Shown here one piece after another: positions 22,192-26,515 of a stretch of DNA of 26,515 nucleotides. The position numbers and the translations under genes are program-made. Origin of the DNA: RGIG1828 sp045586905. Lineage in GTDB: Bacteria > Bacillota > Clostridia > UMGS1810. A model generated the notes under the pieces. It saw nothing but the letters and a program-made list of their open reading frames with translations. It was not told where the DNA came from and searched no databases. The first letter of the stretch is position 1. Each line of letters starts with the position of its first letter. The stretch covers positions 1-26,515 of the forward strand of contig JAZNBF010000068.1 in assembly GCA_045586905.1 (NCBI GenBank), read 5' to 3'.

Positions 22192-22227
22192 GGAGGTTTT
22201 GGGGAACTTTCCCAAAAAGATTTTATG
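22191..22227 (+). promoter_or_regulatory. Unusual ribosome-binding region of rsmI with a hairpin between Shine-Dalgarno and AUG
   Basis: AGGAGG lies at 22191-22196, 28 nt before the rsmI ATG (22225), too far for normal use. The bases between include a perfect 7-bp hairpin, TTTTGGG (22197-22203) with CCCAAAA (22211-22217), that starts directly after the Shine-Dalgarno. Folding it removes 21 nt and leaves 7 nt, an ideal spacing. No alternative Shine-Dalgarno or in-frame ATG/GTG/TTG lies closer. Confidence 0.6.
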
Positions 22228-23079
22228 AAAAAAGGAACTCTTTATCTTTGTGCCACACCAATCGGCAATTTAGATGACATCACAGTGAGATGTCTTAACA
22301 CCTTAAAAGAATGTGACCTTATAGCTTGTGAAGACACCCGTCATTCGCTTAAGCTTCTCAATCACTTCGGCATTTCAAAACCTCTCACGAGCTACTTTGA
22401 ACACAACAAAAAAGAAAAGGGAGAATACCTCATCTCTCTCCTTAATGAAGGCAAAAACATTGCCCTTGTCACCGATGCAGGCACTCCTGCAATCTCAGAC
22501 CCCGGCGAAGAGCTTGCTTTGCAGTGCATCGAAGCCGGAATACAGGTTGTGCCCATTCCCGGTTGCGTGGCTCTTATAAACGCCCTCATCATTTCGGGAC
22601 AGAAGACGGGCAGGTTTTCTTTTGAAGGGTTTTTGTCGGTCAACAAAAAAAGCAGAATGGATCATCTGTCATCACTTGCCGATGACGAGCGCACCCTCAT
22701 TTTCTATGAGGCGCCCCATAAGCTTTTAAAAACTCTCATCGACATGAAAGAAGCCTTTGGCCCGAGACGCATAACCCTTGTGAGAGAGCTCACCAAAATT
22801 CACGAAGAGGCAATATACACCTCGCTTGACGATGCAATTGCAAGGTTTTCTTCGGAGGCGCCAAAGGGTGAGTTTGTGCTCATTTTGGAGGGGAAAGACC
22901 CAAGCCTTAAAAAAGAAGAAGAAAGAGAGGCCTATCTTGGCATATCTCCCTCGGAGCATGTGAAAATGCTCATGGCAGAGGGCATTGACAAAAAAGAAGC
23001 AATGAAAAAGGTGGCACAGCTCAGGGGTATATCAAAAAGAGAAGTGTATGGCGAGCTTTTGAAGGAGGAAGAAAAATGA
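22225..23079 (+). CDS. rsmI: 16S rRNA (cytidine-1402-2'-O)-methyltransferase RsmI
   Basis: RsmI methylates the ribose of C1402 in the decoding centre of 16S rRNA using SAM. The 284-residue protein has the tetrapyrrole-methylase fold with the family start LYLCATPIGNLDDITVRCLNTLKECDLIACEDTRHSLKLL, then LVTDAGTPAISDPGEELALQC, PGCVALINALIISG, FEGFLSVNKKSR and FYEAPHKL. A short C-terminal helical tail (DKKEAMKKVAQLRGISKREVYGELL) is usual in Gram-positive members. The ATG at 22225 fits the family N terminus. Its ribosome site is unusual and is described separately. Its stop overlaps the next gene's start (ATGA). It probably heads a three-gene unit with the membrane protein and the GH20 gene. No clear promoter was found in the repeat-rich leader. 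Confidence 0.95.
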   Translation: MKKGTLYLCATPIGNLDDITVRCLNTLKECDLIACEDTRHSLKLLNHFGISKPLTSYFEHNKKEKGEYLISLLNEGKNIALVTDAGTPAISDPGEELALQCIEAGIQVVPIPGCVALINALIISGQKTGRFSFEGFLSVNKKSRMDHLSSLADDERTLIFYEAPHKLLKTLIDMKEAFGPRRITLVRELTKIHEEAIYTSLDDAIARFSSEAPKGEFVLILEGKDPSLKKEEEREAYLGISPSEHVKMLMAEGIDKKEAMKKVAQLRGISKREVYGELLKEEEK

Positions 23080-23954
23080 CACCAAATATCATTTTCGCAG
23101 CAATGAAGCGTTACAGAAGGCGACTTCTTGTCATAGAAGCAGTGCTCATAGTTTTGTTTGTGTGCTTTTTTACATCGTCATATCCGTACATTTCAAACAT
23201 TTTTGAAGGTGCAACCGTCTTTGATAGTGAGTATTATTCGAAAAATGTAAACACCGTAGAGGTGGGCGAGGCGTTTGAGATTCACAGACGGGATGAGGTC
23301 AACATCCCCGACTTTGCACTCAAAGGATCAAGCCACTGGCAAAGAGGAAAATATGAATTTGTTGTACCCTTTACCGATGCAAAAGAGCTTGGCATAACCT
23401 ACACAAACATGACCACAGGCACGGGCACAGAAGAGACCAAAGACGAGACTTCGGCAGTTTTGTACCTTGCAAAAGTGGGTACAAAAGACACCCTCATTTT
23501 AGCCTATCCTCATCAGGACCTCACAAAGATGAGTGAGGTAAGCGGCATTTTTACGTCGATCCCGTTTATTGTGAGACATGATGTGGCAAAAAACGAAAAC
23601 TTTTCACCCGATGATGAAATCTGCGAATATATGCTCGACACAAGAGGCCTTGAAATGGAAAGCGAATATTTCGACCTTGTGTTTTCCATACTGGTGTTTC
23701 TCGTGGTGGTTTTCCTTGGCATAAAGGTTGGTGGGCACTACAAAAATCACTGCCTCACCCCCACCTATCGTCAGCTCGAAAAATACGGTGTTCCCGACGA
23801 GGTGGCAGAGGATGTTAGCCGTCAGGCAGAGGGCAAAAAGTGGCAAAGAGGCGAATGTGTGACAGAGGACTGGATAGTCACAAAATCGTATTTTATGTTT
23901 AAAATAGCAAGAAACCATCGCAAACACGGACAGTTTGAGTATGTTAAAAAATGA
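23076..23954 (+). CDS. Unrecognised two-pass membrane protein
   Basis: This is a 292-residue protein with a basic N terminus (MKRYRRR) before a first membrane helix at about 17-36 (LLVIEAVLIVLFVCFFTSSY). A soluble segment of about 160 residues follows, rich in Asp/Glu/Thr. The second helix lies at about 200-220 (DLVFSILVFLVVVFLGIKVG), and a C-terminal domain of about 75 residues contains LTPTYRQLEKYGVPDEVAEDVSRQ and VTEDWIVTKSYFMFKI. By the positive-inside rule both ends should be cytoplasmic and the middle extracellular (inference). I see no catalytic motif and do not recognise the family. The C-terminal pattern resembles uncharacterised Firmicutes membrane proteins. The start overlaps the rsmI stop by 4 bp with GGAGG upstream, so translation is coupled to rsmI. 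The GH20 gene follows after 34 bp. Confidence 0.8.
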   Translation: MTPNIIFAAMKRYRRRLLVIEAVLIVLFVCFFTSSYPYISNIFEGATVFDSEYYSKNVNTVEVGEAFEIHRRDEVNIPDFALKGSSHWQRGKYEFVVPFTDAKELGITYTNMTTGTGTEETKDETSAVLYLAKVGTKDTLILAYPHQDLTKMSEVSGIFTSIPFIVRHDVAKNENFSPDDEICEYMLDTRGLEMESEYFDLVFSILVFLVVVFLGIKVGGHYKNHCLTPTYRQLEKYGVPDEVAEDVSRQAEGKKWQRGECVTEDWIVTKSYFMFKIARNHRKHGQFEYVKK

Positions 23955-23988
23955 GATATAAAAATTAAATTTATGGAGGAGAAAAATC

Positions 23989-25599
23989 ATGGCAGAGCTT
24001 GGGAAAATCAAAAGACTCGGCACAATGCTGGACTGCTCAAGAAACGGTGTTATGACAGTAGAATCCATTAAAAAATGGATAGACATTACATCGGACATGG
24101 GCTACAACACAGTTATGCTTTATATGGAAGATACATATGAAGTAGACGACAACCCGTATTTTGGCTATGCAAGGGGCAGATATTCAAAAAAAGAGCTCAA
24201 AGAAATGGACAAATATGCTGCATCAAAGGGTGTGGAGCTCATCCCCTGCATTCAGACTCTTGCACACTTAAACGCCATTGTAAAATGGAAGCCATATCAT
24301 GAAATGGTAGACTGCAACGACATACTTCTTTGCGGCGAAGAGAGGGTGTATGAGCTGATTGACAAAATGTTTAAAACGCTCAGCGAATGCTTCACCACAA
24401 AGCATGTAAACATAGGCATGGATGAAGCACACATGATATGCCGCGGAAGATATTATGACATTCACGGTGACTGCAACAGAACCGAGGTGCTTGTGGAGCA
24501 TGTGAGAAGAGTGTCGGAAATAGGCAAAAAATATGGTTTTAATCTTTCAATGTGGTCGGATATGTTCTTCCGTCTTGCATCGAAGGGCGAATATTTTGAA
24601 GCAAACCTTGAGGTGACCGACGAGGTAAAAACATACATACCCTCAAATGTTGAGCTTGTGTATTGGGACTACTATTCCAAAGACAAAAAGAGATATGACA
24701 ACAAGCTCACCATACACAACAAAATAAAACCGGGCACCTGGTTTGCAGGAGGAATGTGGACATGGACAGGTTTTGCACCTCTTAACAAACTCAGCATAGA
24801 GTCCACAAAAGCAGCTCTTTACGGGTGCGAAAAACACGGTGTGGAAAATGTCATCTTTACCATATGGGGCGATGACTCGGCAGAATGCTCCAAATTTGCA
24901 GTCATTCCCGCTCTCTTCTGGGCAGCAGAATATGTCAAAGGCAACAGGAGCATGGCAAGCATTAGGGAAAAATTCAAAGAAAAATTCGGCATTTCGTTCG
25001 ACAGATTCATGCTCCTTGACCTCACAAGTAAGGGCGAGAGAATCAACACATCTAAAATGGTATTTTACAATGACCTTTTCACAGGTCTTATGGATACACT
25101 CATAACCGACGAATGTGCAGATGACCACAAGGCTCTTGCAAGAAAGCTCTCTCTTCTCAAAAAAGACGGGGAGTGGGGCTATCTTTTCGACACAATGAAG
25201 GCTCTTTGTGATGTGGTTGCACTCAAAGCTGACATGGGCAAGAGAATAAGAAAGGCCTATGGCGAAAAGGATATGGCCAAGATGAAGGTCATCATAGGCG
25301 ACTGCAAAAAGCTCTCTAAGCTCATGGAAGCATTTTATAAAGCTTATGAAAAGCAGTGGATGAAAGAAAACAAAGCAAACGGTTTTGATGTGCAGGACAT
25401 CCGAATAGGCGGCATGATACACAGAATTAAGCACTGCACCGAAATGCTTGAAAAATGGACAAAAGGCGAGCTTGAAAAAATCGAAGACCTTGAAACTACT
25501 CAGCTTGACTACTTTGGCAGAGGAACAGACTATGTTAAAGAAGATGTGACCTTTAACTTCTTCCAGAGAAACTATACAGCTAACATATTGAGCTGGTAA
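23989..25599 (+). CDS. Intracellular GH20 beta-N-acetylhexosaminidase (GH20C-like), without the N-terminal GH20b domain
   Basis: This 536-residue glycosidase closely resembles intracellular GH20C of Streptococcus pneumoniae. Shared blocks, in order, are DCSRNGVMTVES, LYMEDTYEVDDNPYFGYARGRYS, PCIQTLAHLNAIVKW, NIGMDEAHMICRGRY with the GH20 catalytic Asp-Glu pair (D145-E146), MWSDMFF, LVYWDYYSKD, FAGGMWTWTGFAP, YLFDTMKAL and VQDIRIGGMIHRIKHCTEMLEKW. It should release terminal GlcNAc or GalNAc from small glycosides using substrate-assisted catalysis. There is no signal peptide, so it acts in the cytoplasm on imported oligosaccharides. Compared with GH20C it lacks roughly 80 N-terminal residues. 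The ATG at 23989 follows a good GGAGGAG site, so the short form is real. A terminator follows the stop. Confidence 0.9.
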   Translation: MAELGKIKRLGTMLDCSRNGVMTVESIKKWIDITSDMGYNTVMLYMEDTYEVDDNPYFGYARGRYSKKELKEMDKYAASKGVELIPCIQTLAHLNAIVKWKPYHEMVDCNDILLCGEERVYELIDKMFKTLSECFTTKHVNIGMDEAHMICRGRYYDIHGDCNRTEVLVEHVRRVSEIGKKYGFNLSMWSDMFFRLASKGEYFEANLEVTDEVKTYIPSNVELVYWDYYSKDKKRYDNKLTIHNKIKPGTWFAGGMWTWTGFAPLNKLSIESTKAALYGCEKHGVENVIFTIWGDDSAECSKFAVIPALFWAAEYVKGNRSMASIREKFKEKFGISFDRFMLLDLTSKGERINTSKMVFYNDLFTGLMDTLITDECADDHKALARKLSLLKKDGEWGYLFDTMKALCDVVALKADMGKRIRKAYGEKDMAKMKVIIGDCKKLSKLMEAFYKAYEKQWMKENKANGFDVQDIRIGGMIHRIKHCTEMLEKWTKGELEKIEDLETTQLDYFGRGTDYVKEDVTFNFFQRNYTANILSW

Positions 25600-25602
25600 A
25601 AC

Positions 25603-25674
25603 GGGATGTAAAAAACTTCTTGTCTACGGGGGATGTAAAAAAATATTTTTGTATTTTTTTACATCCCTTTTTTG
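25603..25674 (+). terminator. Rho-independent terminator after the GH20 gene, with a duplicated 5' arm
   Basis: A perfect 16-bp stem (25630-25645 with 25652-25667; GGGATGTAAAAAAATA and its complement) has a 6-nt loop and is followed by TTTTTTTG. A second copy of the 5' arm, GGGATGTAAAAAA, lies at 25603-25615 right after the GH20 stop and could pair with the same 3' arm, competing with the main hairpin. Confidence 0.9.
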
Positions 25675-25703
25675 TTTACAAACAAGGCTTTTTGTGCTAT
25701 AAT
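25675..25703 (+). promoter_or_regulatory. Sigma-A promoter of miaB
   Basis: TTTACA (25675-25680) and TATAAT (25698-25703) are 17 bp apart with an extended -10 (TGC before TATAAT). The -35 begins directly after the terminator's T-tract. Transcription should start at about 25710, about 35 nt before the miaB ATG. Confidence 0.85.
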
Positions 25704-25744
25704 AAGATGATATACTTGCAAGTGGTGAAAGGAAATTTCTCTTT

Positions 25745-26515
25745 ATGTCACAAACAAAGAAAAGAGACCTTTCCTCCGAGGAAAAACTCCTTCAGAGAAA
25801 GGCGATAGAAAGAATAAAAGAAAAAAACGAATTTGAATATAAAAAGACTCATCGCAAAAAAACTGCCTTCATCGAAACCTATGGATGTCAGCAAAATGTG
25901 AGCGATTCGGAAGTCATCATGGGCATGCTCTCGGACATGGGATATGAAAAGGCCTCGTCCAGAGACGACGCCGACATCATCCTCTTCAACACCTGCGCTG
26001 TGAGAGAGGGTGCCGAAATGAAGGTGTTTGGCAACCTCGGCGCGCTCAAGCATCTCAAGGCAAAGCGCCCGTCATGTATAATAGGCGTGTGTGGATGTAT
26101 GATGCAGCAAAAGGAAAACGCCGACACTGTGAGAAAAAAATACAGGCACATAGACCTTGTGTTTGGCACACATTCGCTCTACTTTTTCCCCTCGCTTTTA
26201 GAGGAGCTCATCTTCTCGGAAGAAAGAGTGATAGATGTTAAAGACACCGAAGGCTACCTCTCGGAAGAGTATGCACCAAAGCGGGCAGGAGGGCCATCTG
26301 CATGGGTGTCGGTTATGTATGGGTGCAACAATTTCTGCTCGTATTGCATAGTGCCCTATGTGAGAGGCAGAGAGAGAAGCCGCGATGCATCATCGGTTGT
26401 GAGAGAGGTTGAAGCTCTTTCCAAAGAAGGCTACAAGGAAGTTACTCTCCTTGGACAGAATGTCAACTCCTACGGTAAAGACCTTGAGGAAAACATTGAT
26501 TTTGCCGACCTTCTC
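25745..26515 (+). CDS. miaB: tRNA-2-methylthio-N6-dimethylallyladenosine synthase MiaB, 3' end outside the window
   Basis: MiaB adds a methylthio group to i6A37 of tRNAs using two [4Fe-4S] clusters and SAM. The visible 257 residues contain the N-terminal auxiliary-cluster domain with C48 (ETYGCQQNVSDSE), C84 (FNTCAVREGA) and C118 (GVCGCMMQQ), and the start of the radical-SAM domain with the CxxxCxxC motif CNNFCSYC (C194, C198, C201), followed by IVPYVRGRERSR and LLGQNVNSYG, which favour MiaB over RimO or MtaB. A charged 38-residue extension precedes the first domain, as in other Firmicutes. The ATG at 25745 has AAAGGA 11 bp upstream. The frame is open to the window edge. Confidence 0.95.
   Translation, partial: MSQTKKRDLSSEEKLLQRKAIERIKEKNEFEYKKTHRKKTAFIETYGCQQNVSDSEVIMGMLSDMGYEKASSRDDADIILFNTCAVREGAEMKVFGNLGALKHLKAKRPSCIIGVCGCMMQQKENADTVRKKYRHIDLVFGTHSLYFFPSLLEELIFSEERVIDVKDTEGYLSEEYAPKRAGGPSAWVSVMYGCNNFCSYCIVPYVRGRERSRDASSVVREVEALSKEGYKEVTLLGQNVNSYGKDLEENIDFADLL

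Larger units (their letters stand above)
21241..22224. other. 984-bp non-coding repeat field between trmN6 and rsmI
   Basis: No credible gene lies here. Reading frames longer than 60 codons exist on both strands, but they lack ribosome sites, follow the repeats, and differ between strands without family resemblance. From left to right the field holds a truncated repeat copy (21256-21314), a pair of G5/C5 hairpins (21319-21376), a 194-bp-period tandem repeat (21413-21798), two hairpins (21836-21914), a G-rich hairpin (21970-21993), a hairpin at about 22006-22026 (TTCGGGC/GCCCGAA), and a 67-bp tandem hairpin repeat (22058-22191) that continues into the rsmI leader. It occupies the place of yazA in the Bacillus order. 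Confidence 0.85.

Noticed and set aside
21230..22215. Open frames of 60-109 codons on both strands inside the repeat field (for example 21230-21559 minus, 21585-21812 minus, 22001-22189 plus, 22015-22215 minus).
   Set aside because: They follow the repeat units, lack ribosome sites, carry no family motifs, and overlap hairpins. The similar peptides from copies 2 and 3 simply reflect DNA duplication.
21256..22217. Possible CRISPR array or IS element in the repeat field.
   Set aside because: There are no regularly spaced short repeats with unique spacers, no cas genes, and no transposase or terminal inverted repeats with target duplications. Units are 67 and about 194 bp with internal palindromes.
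1..26515. tRNA, rRNA or a recognisable riboswitch anywhere in the window.
   Set aside because: No tRNA cloverleaf, rRNA stretch or known riboswitch consensus was seen. Structured elements found are terminators and repeats. A covariance-model scan would be needed to exclude small RNAs.

Overview
This window is an origin-region segment of a low-GC Gram-positive chromosome, most likely an uncultured or gut-type member of class Clostridia. The evidence is the Firmicutes-specific gene set (RemB, RicT, the c-di-AMP receptor DarA, folate-dependent TrmFO, the S4 protein between dnaN and recF), the consensus sigma-A promoters with 17-bp spacers, and strong GGAGG ribosome binding sites. I cannot name a genus from sequence alone.

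Layout. Positions 1-2046 (+) hold the end of an alkaline-phosphatase-superfamily hydrolase and a D-serine dehydratase (dsdA). They are closed by a perfect 16-bp bidirectional terminator. Positions 2106-10891 (-) are the classical replication-initiation cluster, transcribed leftward in the order dnaA, dnaN, S4 protein, recF, remB, gyrB, gyrA. A DnaA-box-bearing, AT-rich dnaA-dnaN spacer is a candidate oriC. Positions 11051-15524 (-) hold dprA-topA-trmFO, which ends in a terminator that overlaps the dnaA promoter. In better-known Firmicutes this trio is not beside dnaA.

After a 296-bp divergent spacer everything is on the + strand. There is an EF-G-like GTPase (with terminator), then darA-holB-ricT, a small 2[4Fe-4S] ferredoxin with its own promoter, and trmN6. 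This parallels the Bacillus yaaQ-holB-yaaT-yabA-yabB-yazA-yabC order, with the ferredoxin where yabA would be and nearly 1 kb of non-coding repeats where yazA would be.

Positions 21241-22224 are the most unusual part. They contain three copies of one repeat (two of them full-length in tandem, about 194 bp apart), several GC-rich hairpins, and a 67-bp tandem hairpin repeat that runs into the rsmI leader. There the Shine-Dalgarno and the AUG are separated by a hairpin. rsmI is followed by an overlapping gene for an unrecognised two-pass membrane protein and then by an intracellular GH20 N-acetylhexosaminidase resembling pneumococcal GH20C without its N-terminal domain. A terminator and a strong promoter lead into miaB, which runs off the end of the window.

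Functionally the window is mainly informational housekeeping: replication initiation, DNA topology, recombination, and tRNA/rRNA modification. It also carries c-di-AMP signalling, RNA-processing regulators, and two small metabolic additions (D-serine deamination, amino-sugar release). I saw no phage, IS element, CRISPR array, toxin-antitoxin or defence system. The most novel material is the repeat field, its possible role at rsmI translation, and the compact regulatory overlaps.
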